A stretch of DNA of 64,000 bases, taken from positions 120,529-184,528 of the forward strand of contig NZ_BLBG01000005.1 in the NCBI RefSeq assembly GCF_009687905.1. The letters run 5' to 3'. The notes beneath the pieces were generated by a model. It was not told the origin of the DNA. It saw nothing but the letters and a program-made list of their open reading frames with translations, and did no database searches. Shown here one piece after another: positions 37,023 to 46,109 of this stretch. Within the stretch, counting starts at the first letter, position 1. Every line of letters begins with the position of its first letter. A program made the position numbers and the translations under genes. This DNA comes from Lacticaseibacillus zhaodongensis. GTDB taxonomy: Bacteria > Bacillota > Bacilli > Lactobacillales > Lactobacillaceae.

Positions 37023-38024
37023 ATGAACCGTGTGGCATCAATTCTCGGCATCAAGTATCCATTTATTCAGGGCGCAATGTCGTGGCTCACGGACGCAAAA
37101 TTCGTGGCCGCCGTTAGCAATGCTGGTGGCCTCGGCATTCTTGGGCCCAACGCCGGTCAGCACAGTGTGACCACGAGTGCGGACGAGACCGCGGAGCGCA
37201 TGCGCGACCAAATCAAACAGGTGCAGCAGCTGACCGACAAGCCGTTTGCCGTTACCTTGATTGTCACCGGCAGCTCAACGTCAATCTTTACTAAGAAGAT
37301 TCTGGACGTTGTGCTTGCTGAGCACGTGCCGGCAGTATTGCTGAACTCGCTTGGTGGTGTGGCCGGTGCCGACTTTGGAGTTGATCCAGAAACCATGGCC
37401 GTACTCAAGGGCCACGGAATCAAGACTGTTGTCCGCTCGCTCCAGCCATCAATCGAAGACGCCCAGGCCGTTGAGAAGCAGGGTGCGGACGTTTACGTTG
37501 CTACCGGTTTTGATGAAGGTGGTACGCTGCCAGGTGGTGAGATTGGCTCTTTTGCCATCATGCCAATGATTGCGGATGCGGTTAAGATTCCCGTTCTGCT
37601 GGCTGGTGGGATTGGGGATGCCCGCACTGTGAACGCCGCTTTTGCACTGGGTGCAGAAGGGGTGTACGTTGGTTCGCGGCTCATTCCAACCGTTGAGAAC
37701 CCGGCGGCGGAAAATGTTAAGCAGCTGATTGTTGATTCAACCGCTGAGGATTTGACCTTGTTCCGGACGGTTCCGGATTACTACCGGTCCCTGCCAACTA
37801 AGCTGCGTGAACAGATGATTGCCAACGACAAGCAGCTGCCGCGGGACGAAGCAGTCAAGGCGAACGGCAAGTTGATGGGCGGCACCAGCGGCATGCGCAT
37901 TGGGATGCTTGATGGCGACTTGGAACATGGTTACGTTTCAGTCGGAACCGGGATTTCCATGGTGCACGCGATTCAGCCCGTTCAGGAAGTCATCACGGAC
38001 ATGATGCGCGATTACAAAGCTTAA
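37023..38024 (+). CDS. Nitronate monooxygenase / FabK-like FMN oxidoreductase
   Basis: A 333-residue TIM-barrel flavoprotein of the 2-nitropropane dioxygenase/enoyl-ACP reductase II family. Visible motifs are YPFIQGAMSWLTDAKFVAAVSNAGGLGILG (N-terminal), the GxDEGG-type ATGFDEGGTLPGG, and the FMN phosphate site VLLAGGIGDARTVNAAFALGAEGVYVGSR. It is not beside fab genes, and the divergent TetR suggests induced detoxification, so nitronate oxidation is more likely than fatty-acid synthesis. GTGGGG lies before the ATG. A terminator follows. Confidence 0.83.
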   Translation: MNRVASILGIKYPFIQGAMSWLTDAKFVAAVSNAGGLGILGPNAGQHSVTTSADETAERMRDQIKQVQQLTDKPFAVTLIVTGSSTSIFTKKILDVVLAEHVPAVLLNSLGGVAGADFGVDPETMAVLKGHGIKTVVRSLQPSIEDAQAVEKQGADVYVATGFDEGGTLPGGEIGSFAIMPMIADAVKIPVLLAGGIGDARTVNAAFALGAEGVYVGSRLIPTVENPAAENVKQLIVDSTAEDLTLFRTVPDYYRSLPTKLREQMIANDKQLPRDEAVKANGKLMGGTSGMRIGMLDGDLEHGYVSVGTGISMVHAIQPVQEVITDMMRDYKA

Positions 38025-38039
38025 CAGTCGTTCAAAATA

Positions 38040-38082
38040 TAGGGGTCCGCACGAGCTGCAATCGTTCGTGCGGGCTCCTTTT
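38040..38082 (+). terminator. Rho-independent terminator
   Basis: AGGGGTCCGCACGA pairs with TCGTGCGGGCTCCTT (wobbles), followed by TT. It ends the FMN oxidoreductase transcript. Confidence 0.7.
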
Positions 38083-38165
38083 GGTGTGGGTTTTTGCGTG
38101 CATCTGCACTAATCTGTCCTGCCAATTAGTAAGTGTGCCTGCTGCCCAACGGCTGCCGCTTAGAC

Positions 38166-38171
38166 TATAAT
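38166..38171 (+). promoter_or_regulatory. -10 element of the aldo/keto reductase gene
   Basis: A consensus TATAAT 34 bp before the start codon. The -35 is poor (TGCCCA). Confidence 0.45.
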
Positions 38172-38205
38172 TGATTTTGAAAGCACTTAAGAAAGGATGG
38201 ATATC

Positions 38206-39078
38206 ATGACCGAAATTACAAAAATGAGCGACACTTACACGTTGAGCAACGGCGTCAAGATTCCAATTGTTGGTTTTGGGACCTGGCAGACGCCAGAGGG
38301 TGAGGTCGCCAAGCACAGTGTTGAGACCGCCATCAAGGCTGGTTACCGCCACATCGACACCGCCGCCATGTATGGCAACGAGGACGCGGTCGGCGAAGGC
38401 ATCAAGGCAGGCCTCGCAGCTACCGGCTTGAGTCGCGACGACTTGTTCGTCACCACCAAGCTGAACAACGATGCGCACAGTTTCGACCTTGTGCAAAAGG
38501 CAATCGATACTTCACTCAGCAAGCTCGGTTTGGACCACGTGGACTTGTACCTGATCCACTGGCCAAACCCAGCCGGCTTCCGTGATTCATACCCGGACAG
38601 CCTGAAGGATACCTGGCGCGGCATGGAGCAGGTTTACAAGGATGGTAAGGCCCGCGCCATTGGGATTTCTAACTTCCGCCAGCAACACCTTGATGTGATC
38701 AAGGCGGACGCTAGCGTGCAGCCAATGGTCAACCAGATTTTTCTGAACCCATCCGACTTGCAGCCGGCAGTTACCAAGATGAACTCTGACAACCAGCTGC
38801 TCACCGAAGCATACAGCCCACTTGGTACCGGCAAGTTGCTTGGTAATGAGGAAATCAAGAAGATTGCCGCAAAGTACGGTACGGGAACAGCCCAGGTCCT
38901 GCTCCGCTGGTCCCTGCAGCACGGGTTCCTGCCGCTGGTTAAGTCTGTTCACGACAACCGCATCCAGGAAAACACCGCGCTCTTCGACTTCAGTCTGAGC
39001 ACTGAGGACATGCAGGCACTCGATGCTTTGCACGGTGTCTCCGGGTTAGCGACGGACCCAGACACGACGAACTTCTAA
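38206..39078 (+). CDS. Aldo/keto reductase (AKR5-type)
   Basis: A 290-residue NADPH-dependent reductase of the 2,5-diketo-D-gluconate reductase type. The catalytic tetrad is visible: Asp and Tyr in HIDTAAMYGNEDAVG, Lys in VTTKLNND and His in LIHWPNP. The cofactor motif PLVKSVHDNRIQEN is near the C-terminus. AAAGGA is 8-9 nt before ATG 38206. It reduces aldehydes or ketones in the cytosol; the substrate is unknown. Confidence 0.92.
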   Translation: MTEITKMSDTYTLSNGVKIPIVGFGTWQTPEGEVAKHSVETAIKAGYRHIDTAAMYGNEDAVGEGIKAGLAATGLSRDDLFVTTKLNNDAHSFDLVQKAIDTSLSKLGLDHVDLYLIHWPNPAGFRDSYPDSLKDTWRGMEQVYKDGKARAIGISNFRQQHLDVIKADASVQPMVNQIFLNPSDLQPAVTKMNSDNQLLTEAYSPLGTGKLLGNEEIKKIAAKYGTGTAQVLLRWSLQHGFLPLVKSVHDNRIQENTALFDFSLSTEDMQALDALHGVSGLATDPDTTNF

Positions 39079-39084
39079 AAGAGA

Positions 39085-39256
39085 GTGGGCCACAATGCGG
39101 TCAGCTCCTGAGCATTAGCAAAATAAGGTGTATTCCCGAACTTGGGAATACACCTTATTTAGGCTAAGCGGAAGGAGCTGCATTGTGGGCCACGTTTACA
39201 GGCCGACTCCTCACCATAATTATGACCGGTCAGGAGTCGGCCGGCAGCGATGTCGC
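39085..39256 (+). repeat. Class B intergenic repeat, copy B3
   Basis: It begins six bases after the reductase stop. Outer stem GTGGGCCACAATGC/GCATTGTGGGCCAC; constant arms AGCTCCTGAGCATTAG and CTAAGCGGAAGGAGCT. H1 AAATAAGGTGTATTCCC/GGGAATACACCTTATTT (39121-39160). H3 GGCCGACTCCT/AGGAGTCGGCC (39201-39242) around the loop CACCATAATTATGACCGGT. The optional inserts of B1 are absent, so this is the minimal class B form. Confidence 0.85.
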
Positions 39257-39287
39257 CAGTCATTTCGAAGACACTCATTGTCAACGC

Positions 39288-39328
39288 AAAAGTGCCCAGA
39301 CGGGATAATTTCTCGTCTGGGCACTTTT
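39288..39328. terminator. Bidirectional terminator
   Basis: AAAAGTGCCCAGACG pairs with CGTCTGGGCACTTTT, with T-tracts on both strands. It separates the converging reductase and mannosidase genes. Confidence 0.88.
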
Positions 39329-39340
39329 TTGATTTGTAGA

Positions 39341-42300
39341 TTATAGCTTAAACAGCAGTGTGCGGACCTGGTATGGCTTGACCGCTAGTGTGACGTTGCT
39401 AGGGTCGTCTAGGTCTTTGACGGGCGTCTCATCCAGCCGCACCTCACTAGCCGTTTTGGCGGTGAAGTTCGGGGTGACGGTGACGCTCTGGTCGCTACCG
39501 GAGAAGTCGTGCAGGCGGATGATGACGCCGCTATCGTCCTCGCTGATTTTGATGGCGTCAACTTCGACGTGCTCACCGTTAGTGACGGTGAACAGCGCGG
39601 GCAGCTCCTGATCTTGGTAAACGACATTGAGCTGGGCGTTCAGGCGCAGGGCTGCGGGTTCAACACCGCCAGTGATGCAGTCGCCTTGGTGCGGGAAGAG
39701 ACTGTAGGTGAACTCGTGCTGGCCCTGATCCGCGTCGGTATCTGGGTAGGTGCCGGCCTTGATGAGCGACAGGGACAGGCTGTGGTCTTCAGCCGCGTAG
39801 CCGTACTTGCAGTCGTTCATGAGCGCGACCCCGTAATCCGGCTGCGAGAGGTCGGCCCACTTGTGCCCCACCACCTCAAACTTGGCGGTGTCCCAAGAAG
39901 TGTTGCGGTTGATTGGCCGGCGCAGGTTACCGTACTGAATGTCATAGGTGGCATAGTCGGTCTGCACGTTGAGGTCGAATGCCGTCCGCAGCAGCAGTTC
40001 GTGTTCGTGCCAGTCGGCCGTGGTGGCAAAATCGATGCGGCGGTCGGAGTTGCTAACAATCATCCGCTGGGAGACGGTGGACTGGTGGTAGCTGTATTCA
40101 AAATCAACCGTGGTGGCCACATCGTTGCTGGTGACAGTGATGCTTTGCCCCTTTAATTGCACGGCTTTGTCCGTGTAGTCAGCATCGATGTTCCAGTTAT
40201 CGAAGGTCGTTGGCCGGTCCTCGTAAATGGTCAGGCGGTTACCGAACTCACCGGGTGCCAAGACTTCACGCTTGTTGTCGCGGTCATAGATGCGGGTGAG
40301 AGTGCCGGCTGCGTTCCATTCGATGTCGTAGTGCGGGGTGCTGATGGCGTGCACGTCATCCTTGATGCTTGGCGCTGGTAGCTCCCCGGGTGTGAAGACC
40401 AGTTTGGCGCTAGTGAGTGGGGCGAGCGGTACGTTCAGCAACTGGTAGTCTTTGCCGTTACGCAGCGCGGACACCGGCTTGCCGGCGAGAGTGAAGCTGC
40501 CGTCTTCCATGTCGCGCAGCGTCACGTCGCCGCTGGTCAGGGTGGCGTTCGGGTTGACCAGCGTCATGCCACCGGCCATTCCCTGCAGGGCGACGATGCC
40601 CTTGCGCATGGTCTGGATGTCTTTACGGACATCTTCGTATGCTTCACCGATTGCGGAGCCGGGCAGGACGTCGTGGAACTGCGTTTTGAGCAAAATCTGC
40701 CACAGCTTGCGGATCTGCGCGTGAGGGTAAGGGACGCCCTGGTAAACGCGGCGGGCGGTTGCCAAGCGTTCGAGGTCGCGCAGCGCAAATTCGAGCTTGC
40801 GGTTGGCGCGCTTCACGAAGGCCTGGGAGGTGTAAGTGCCGCGGTGGAACTCCAGGTAGAGTTCACCGGACCAGACGGGGTACTGCTCACCGCTGTCCTT
40901 GACCTCTTGGCGCAGGTTCGTGAAGAAGTCATCTACGCGCTCGTTGCGGATGTGGGGCAGCCCGGGCAGCTCGTTGATGACGTGGATGTTCTCGACCATC
41001 TCACGGGTGCTGCCACCACCGCCATCACCGAAACCGTATGGCATCAGGAGACGCTTGTTGAGCTGCTTGTCCTGGTACTCACGGTAACTTTGCAGCACGA
41101 CGCGGGGCGTGATCTCGGCGTTGTAAGTGTACTTGAACATGTCGGCCTGGCTGTAGTCGTACATGCTCTCGGTGCTGGTGAGAAAGTAGGTCAGGACCTC
41201 ACTACCGTCGAGCCCGCGCCACTTGAAGGTGTCGTGCGGCGCGCGGTTGGTGTCGTTCCAGGAAATTTTGGAGGTCACAAAATCGCTGATGCCAAAGCCG
41301 CGCATGATCTGCGGTAGGGCGTCGGAGTAGCCGAAGACGTCGGGAAGCCAGAGGACGGTTTGCTTGGCGTCAAACTTGTCCTTGAAATAGCCGGAGCCGT
41401 ACAGGAACTGGCGGGTCAGTGCCTCACCGCTCGGCAAGTTGGTGTCGGGCTCGACCCAAGTAGCGCCGTCAGCCTCCCAGCGGCCGTCCTGGGCATACTC
41501 TTGCATCTGCTTGAAGAGCTCGGGGGCACGCTCTTCGACCCACTTGTGGACCTGGGGCGTGGAGTAGAAGAACTTGAAGTCAGGGAACTCGCGCAGCAGC
41601 TGCAGTGCGGTGGCAAAAGAGCGGGTCGCCTTCTCGGCCGTGTGCCGGTAGCGCCACAGCCAGGCGACATCAATGTGGGTCTGGCCGATTGCGGCGACAT
41701 CGAAACCGAGCTTCTCACCTTGGTGCTCCTTGGTGAAGGCGTGGATGTCCGCCAGCGCTTCGCTAGCGTGCTGCGTGATTGCCACCGCGTCTTCGGTCGC
41801 CCAGAAGAAGCGCCGGAAAATGTTCTTGACTAGGCGCACGTAATCGTACTTCAGCGGATTGTCATCGGCCAGTTCGGGGATGAGGTCGCAGATGTTCCAG
41901 AGGTAGGTGTAAGCTTCGCGAATCGCCGCGTGCTCTGGGCCGACCATGGCCGTCTTGATGGCAAAATGCTGGATCTTCTTCGGGCCGCCGCCTTCAAGAC
42001 CAGACCACATGCAGATACTGATGACGTTGTGGCCGCCGAATTCGGCCGGGTCGAGGAACAACTGCTCGTGGTTGGAGTCAACGGCCTGATAAATGGCGCC
42101 GTTGATGTAGACGAGGCCCTCAAAGCCGTCGTTGTTACCGTCGCCGGTGCGGCCGAGGTTCAACGTGACCACGCTGCGTTCCTGTTGCTGCGGGTCAACA
42201 TCCAGGTCAAACTGCAGCCAGTAGTACGCGTCGCGGCCGGACCAGGTCGTCCCGATTTTGGCCGGTTCCCACTTGGCATCAGTCGGCACACTGCGGCGGT

Positions 42301-42439
42301 CACTACGCTCGTCGTGCCACATGCGCAAATCAGTCAGATTCTGATGGTCAGCGGTGTAGGCCGCCTTGAGCAGGGCCAACTGTTGGCGGGCTTTGCGGAC
42401 GTTGAAAGCGGTCGATGAAGCATTTCCTGAATATGGCAT
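39341..42439 (-). CDS. Alpha-mannosidase, glycoside hydrolase family 38
   Basis: A 1032-residue cytosolic enzyme removing alpha-mannosyl residues from oligosaccharides. The zinc site begins with His255 and Asp257 in QTHIDVAWLWRYRHT, the nucleophile is Asp367 in WLPDVFGYSDALPQI, and a later zinc ligand is expected in the PYGFGDGGGG region. A C-terminal beta-sandwich follows. There is no signal peptide. AAGGAG precedes the ATG. No sugar transporter or regulator gene is adjacent; it stands alone. Confidence 0.93.
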   Translation of the reverse strand: MPYSGNASSTAFNVRKARQQLALLKAAYTADHQNLTDLRMWHDERSDRRSVPTDAKWEPAKIGTTWSGRDAYYWLQFDLDVDPQQQERSVVTLNLGRTGDGNNDGFEGLVYINGAIYQAVDSNHEQLFLDPAEFGGHNVISICMWSGLEGGGPKKIQHFAIKTAMVGPEHAAIREAYTYLWNICDLIPELADDNPLKYDYVRLVKNIFRRFFWATEDAVAITQHASEALADIHAFTKEHQGEKLGFDVAAIGQTHIDVAWLWRYRHTAEKATRSFATALQLLREFPDFKFFYSTPQVHKWVEERAPELFKQMQEYAQDGRWEADGATWVEPDTNLPSGEALTRQFLYGSGYFKDKFDAKQTVLWLPDVFGYSDALPQIMRGFGISDFVTSKISWNDTNRAPHDTFKWRGLDGSEVLTYFLTSTESMYDYSQADMFKYTYNAEITPRVVLQSYREYQDKQLNKRLLMPYGFGDGGGGSTREMVENIHVINELPGLPHIRNERVDDFFTNLRQEVKDSGEQYPVWSGELYLEFHRGTYTSQAFVKRANRKLEFALRDLERLATARRVYQGVPYPHAQIRKLWQILLKTQFHDVLPGSAIGEAYEDVRKDIQTMRKGIVALQGMAGGMTLVNPNATLTSGDVTLRDMEDGSFTLAGKPVSALRNGKDYQLLNVPLAPLTSAKLVFTPGELPAPSIKDDVHAISTPHYDIEWNAAGTLTRIYDRDNKREVLAPGEFGNRLTIYEDRPTTFDNWNIDADYTDKAVQLKGQSITVTSNDVATTVDFEYSYHQSTVSQRMIVSNSDRRIDFATTADWHEHELLLRTAFDLNVQTDYATYDIQYGNLRRPINRNTSWDTAKFEVVGHKWADLSQPDYGVALMNDCKYGYAAEDHSLSLSLIKAGTYPDTDADQGQHEFTYSLFPHQGDCITGGVEPAALRLNAQLNVVYQDQELPALFTVTNGEHVEVDAIKISEDDSGVIIRLHDFSGSDQSVTVTPNFTAKTASEVRLDETPVKDLDDPSNVTLAVKPYQVRTLLFKL

Positions 42440-42558
42440 ATTTTTTCTCCTTAAGCATTATTTAACCAGAGTATAGCTGGGTCCTAATTGAGGCGCAATG
42501 TTGACATCTATGGTTAATCGTGAACGAGTTTTACTATTTGCAAGTAGCTGGGCAAAAC

Positions 42559-42586
42559 AAAACCCCGGCGAGATTACCGAGGTTTT
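42559..42586 (-). terminator. Hairpin terminator
   Basis: AAAACCCCGG pairs with CCGAGGTTTT (one mismatch), ending in TTTTG on the minus strand. It lies beyond repeat B2 downstream of the second oppA gene. Confidence 0.6.
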
Positions 42587-42587
42587 G

Positions 42588-42828
42588 GCCGCCATCGCCC
42601 CGGCCGAATTCGGACCAATCTGAATAGGAGCCAGTTGGTGCGAATTCGGCCGCTCCGCGTTGCTTCGCATGTGGGAGAGTAAGCGGTAAACCGCAAACTC
42701 TCCCAACATCTGAACGTGCTTCCAAAGCCAGCTCCTTGCGCTTAACACGAAATTCACCCCCAACACAAAGTGCGTGTTGAGGGTGAATTTCACGTTAATG
42801 CTCAGGAGCTAACCGGCTTTTCCAGCAC
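42588..42828 (-). repeat. Class B intergenic repeat, copy B2
   Basis: On the minus strand, starting 3 bp after the oppA stop: outer stem GTGCTGGAAAAGCC/GGCTTTGGAAGCAC; arms TAGCTCCTGAGCATTAA and TTAAGCGCAAGGAGCT. H1 has arms ACGTGAAATTCACCCTCAAC and GTTGGGGGTGAATTTCGTGT (42747-42795). H2 has the GGGAGAGT stem as in B1. H3 GGCCGAATTCG/CGAATTCGGCC (42602-42651) surrounds the loop CACCAACTGG...AGATTGGTC. Confidence 0.82.
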
Positions 42829-42830
42829 TC

Positions 42831-44480
42831 CTACTTGCTAGTCTTATTTGTAGCCCCAACGAAGTTAATCATTGAAGCTGGGCTGATCTTCATGCCCTTG
42901 ATTGAGGTGCGGGTCAGGTGGGAAGCCCCGTTCTGGTAGAGCGGGATAACGCCGACATTTTCAGTCATGACGCGGCCGGCCTTGACCAGGTCGTCCCAGC
43001 GCTTCTGTGGGTCAGCAACGTCTTTGCCGGAAGCGGCGTGGATGTATGCGTCGAACTGTGGGTTGGACCACTTGGCGTCATTACTTTCGTTATCACTCCG
43101 GAACATGTCGAGGAAGGTGATGGCGTCAGGGTAGTCAGCCGCCCAAGCGGTGATCAGCATTTGGAAGTTGTGGGCGTGCGCCAGCGCAACCCGGGTCTTA
43201 AATGGTACGGAGTGGGTCTTGACGGTGACGGAAACGTCCCCGGAACTGACTTTCTGGAGTGCGGACTGCAAGTATTCCTGCGTGGCCTTAGCTGCTTCAG
43301 TGTCGTCACCGGTGAGGGTGAAGGTGAAGTGCTTTTCGCCCAGTTCATCCATACCTTGCTTGAACAGGGTCTTGGCCTTGCTCAGGTTGTAGTCGGAGTA
43401 GCTATCTGACTTTTTGCCGAGGGCGTCAGCGTAATCCTGACCAGTCTTTTCGTTGTAGAACATCTTTGCGGCAACAACTGAGTGAACCGGCTGTGAGCCG
43501 TTACCAAGGACCTTGCGGATGAATTCCTTGCGGTTGACGGCGAGGGACAGCGCCTGGCGGATTTTGACGTTCTTGAATTCAGGTACCTGCGCGTTGTTGG
43601 GCTCCAGGTAGTAGGTCGCGGATTGCGGCACGATGTGGTAAGCGGGGTCGTTCTGGTTCTGGGAAGCGGAGTTCCCGGTGAGCACGACGTCATCCAGCTT
43701 GTTGTCCTGGTAGAGGTTCAGCGCGGTGGTGTTTTCCTTAACAACCTGCGTCTTCAGGGTCTGGACGTGAACATTCTTGGCATTCCAGTACTTCGGGTTC
43801 TTGGTTTCGGTCCAAGAGTTGTTAGCACCGTTCCACTTGCCCAGCGTGTATGGTCCGTTGAAGGTGAGGGTGTTCGAGTTCGTCCCGTACTTCTTGCCGT
43901 ACTTGTCGACCTGGCTCTTTTCCACGGGGTCGAAGCACTGGAGGGTAATCAGGGAGTTGAAGTACGGAATCGGCTTCTCCAAGGTGACCTTCAAGCCGTA
44001 CTTGCTAGTTGCCTTGATGCCGAGGGTGCTCGGCTTTGCTTTTCCAGCCATGATGGCGTCGGCGTTCTTGATACCACTATAAACGTAGGCGTATTCGGAC
44101 TTGGTTGCGGGGTCAACGGCCCGTTTCCAGCCGTATTCAAAATCCTTGGCGGTCAATTGCTTGCCATCTGACCACTTCTGGTTGTTACGGATGTGGAAAG
44201 TGTAGGTCAGCTGGTCCTTGCTGACGGTCGCCATCTTGGTGGCCATGTCTGGCTGCAGTTTCTTACCGGAGTAACGGTACAATCCGGCGTATGTATCTTG
44301 CATCACTTGACCGGAAATGACGTCAGTTGCCAGCGCTGGATCCATGGTTTGGATGACATCGCCCTGCATCATGCGAATCGTTTGCTTCTTGGGCCCGCTA
44401 GCACTCTTGTTGCCGCAAGCAGCCAGTAACAAGATGGAGCTGAGAACGGTCACTCCCAGTAGTGTTTTTCTTCCACTCAT
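42831..44480 (-). CDS. Oligopeptide ABC transporter substrate-binding lipoprotein (second copy)
   Basis: A 549-residue family 5 binding protein with a lipoprotein signal peptide ending LLAAC (Cys22). The family block YTFHIRNNQKWSDGKQLTAKDFEYGWKR lies near residues 90-120. AGGAGG precedes the ATG. It is similar in length and layout to the protein at 10319 but only distantly similar in sequence. Again no permease genes are adjacent. No T-box leader precedes it, so its control differs. Repeat B2 directly follows the stop codon. Confidence 0.9.
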   Translation of the reverse strand: MSGRKTLLGVTVLSSILLLAACGNKSASGPKKQTIRMMQGDVIQTMDPALATDVISGQVMQDTYAGLYRYSGKKLQPDMATKMATVSKDQLTYTFHIRNNQKWSDGKQLTAKDFEYGWKRAVDPATKSEYAYVYSGIKNADAIMAGKAKPSTLGIKATSKYGLKVTLEKPIPYFNSLITLQCFDPVEKSQVDKYGKKYGTNSNTLTFNGPYTLGKWNGANNSWTETKNPKYWNAKNVHVQTLKTQVVKENTTALNLYQDNKLDDVVLTGNSASQNQNDPAYHIVPQSATYYLEPNNAQVPEFKNVKIRQALSLAVNRKEFIRKVLGNGSQPVHSVVAAKMFYNEKTGQDYADALGKKSDSYSDYNLSKAKTLFKQGMDELGEKHFTFTLTGDDTEAAKATQEYLQSALQKVSSGDVSVTVKTHSVPFKTRVALAHAHNFQMLITAWAADYPDAITFLDMFRSDNESNDAKWSNPQFDAYIHAASGKDVADPQKRWDDLVKAGRVMTENVGVIPLYQNGASHLTRTSIKGMKISPASMINFVGATNKTSK

Positions 44481-44946
44481 TATGTGTACCTCCTATTATT
44501 TGCCCGGTCTGGGCCACTGCCGCCAGACTATCTTGACATCCCAGAATGGCATAAGGATAGCACCCTTTATGAGCAGTTTCCATAGCGTTTATTTAAAATA
44601 ATTTAACGATAGCTTAATATTGTGACACAATACATACACAAGTGTCCGAAACTGCTGAACAAAAATGCAAATGTGACAATATTCGGCAACACATTTAATA
44701 ACAGCTAAAAATTGCGTTTTAACGCTAATTTTGCGGATCATGCAAGCGATTACTTTACGATTAAATTAGGCTTATTGAGACAATAGCCAAATCGTGACTG
44801 GATATGTTTAGTTTAAGAAAATGCCGACTTTTGCGCAGTTGACGTGCGTTTTTGCTAGAATGAGGGGGTGCCGAGCGGTGATAAGCTGTTCGTTCGGTAA
44901 AAAGTCGGTACGCGGCATTCGCGTACGTGAATGGAGACGCACAGAT
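44481..44946. other. Divergent AT-rich intergenic region
   Basis: About 465 bp between the second oppA (-) and the DUF1002 gene (+). TGCAAGCGATTACT (44741-44754) matches the cre consensus except at the last base. No clear promoter pair or RNA gene was recognised. Confidence 0.35.
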
Positions 44947-45930
44947 ATGAAAAGATTATTAACAGCCATTATGGCAATCGCATTCGGTGCATTCGGCCTT
45001 GGCATTCAGCACGTTAACGCGGATACCGGCGAAGCTTGGGATAAGCCGGTGGTCACCCTTGGCTCCTCATTAACTGAGAGCCAGAAGCGGGGGACGACCA
45101 ATACGTTAACCGCGAGCCTGAACGGCGGTACTTTTGACACCCTCACCGTTGATGGGGACACGCTGGTCAAGTACCTAAACCCAAGCGGCAGCAACTTCAC
45201 CAGCAGTTCAGGTGTCTGGTCCAGTGCGATGGTGCAAAAGACCGACAACGGCGGCATCAACGTCCAGATTCTGAATTACGCTGGTGTGAACAATATCACC
45301 ACCATCACCGCTGACCAGTACCGCAATGCCGCCCTCACCGCCGGGGTCACTAACGCGAACATTTACATCACCTCCGCAGTCAAAATTGACGGTTCCGGCG
45401 CGCTCGCCGGGGTTTACGCTGCTTTTGCCCAGCACGGCCAGAACTTGAGCAGCAGCCAAGTTGCCGCCGCGCAGGATGAAGTTAACACACTCAGTGGCAT
45501 CACCCAGGCGAACAAGAACCAGGACGGCTACTCCGACAAGCAGCTGAACAACGCGGTTGCGGGGATGAAGTCGCAGATGGCGAGCCAGTCCAACAACGGC
45601 CAGCAGACCTTGTCCCAGAATCAAATCGGGAACATCGTCGACAGCCAGCTCAAGAACAACAATCTGGGCACCATCATCAACAACAATCAGCGGACCCAGA
45701 TCGTCAACCTGCTGGTCAAGATTCAGAATTCCGGTGCGCTCAAGGGTACCGACTTCAAGGGTCAAGCCAGCAAGCTTTCTGATTCGATTCAGAACTCCGC
45801 GAAGGGGCTCTTCAACAAGGTGAAGGCCAACCTGAACACGCAGGAGGGCCAGAACCTGTTCCAGCGGGTCATGACCGCAATCAGCAACTTCTTCAGCGCC
45901 CTTGCTGACTGGGTAAAATCATTATTCTAA
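44947..45930 (+). CDS. Exported DUF1002-family protein
   Basis: A 327-residue protein. ATG 44947 begins MKRLLTAIMAIAFGAFGLGIQHVNA, a signal peptide; GGAG lies 11 nt upstream. The first half has the DUF1002 blocks LGSSLTESQKRGTTN, GVWSSAMVQ and VTNANIYITSAVKIDGSGALAG, and the second half is Gln/Asn-rich and helical, ending in ALADWVKSLF. DUF1002 proteins are known in Firmicutes but have no assigned activity. It is monocistronic with a terminator. Confidence 0.82.
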   Translation: MKRLLTAIMAIAFGAFGLGIQHVNADTGEAWDKPVVTLGSSLTESQKRGTTNTLTASLNGGTFDTLTVDGDTLVKYLNPSGSNFTSSSGVWSSAMVQKTDNGGINVQILNYAGVNNITTITADQYRNAALTAGVTNANIYITSAVKIDGSGALAGVYAAFAQHGQNLSSSQVAAAQDEVNTLSGITQANKNQDGYSDKQLNNAVAGMKSQMASQSNNGQQTLSQNQIGNIVDSQLKNNNLGTIINNNQRTQIVNLLVKIQNSGALKGTDFKGQASKLSDSIQNSAKGLFNKVKANLNTQEGQNLFQRVMTAISNFFSALADWVKSLF

Positions 45931-45948
45931 ATGGTAATTAATCAATTA

Positions 45949-45978
45949 GGCAGTCGCACTGGCGGCTGTCTTTTTTTT
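45949..45978 (+). terminator. Rho-independent terminator
   Basis: GGCAGTCGC pairs with GCGGCTGTC (wobbles) and is followed by eight T. Confidence 0.82.
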
Positions 45979-46046
45979 GTGCGCATGCCAAAATGTGGCG
46001 TAGCAGAGTTATTAATTAATTATTAGCCACTAATCACCGCTTCTGA

Positions 46047-46075
46047 TTGACAAGGTCCCACCGCAGAATCAGAAT
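46047..46075 (+). promoter_or_regulatory. Promoter of the L,D-transpeptidase gene
   Basis: TTGACA, a 17-bp spacer and CAGAAT lie 35 bp before the start codon. Confidence 0.55.
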
Positions 46076-46109
46076 GCTAAAGGACGTAGAAATGTTTGGA
46101 GGAATTATC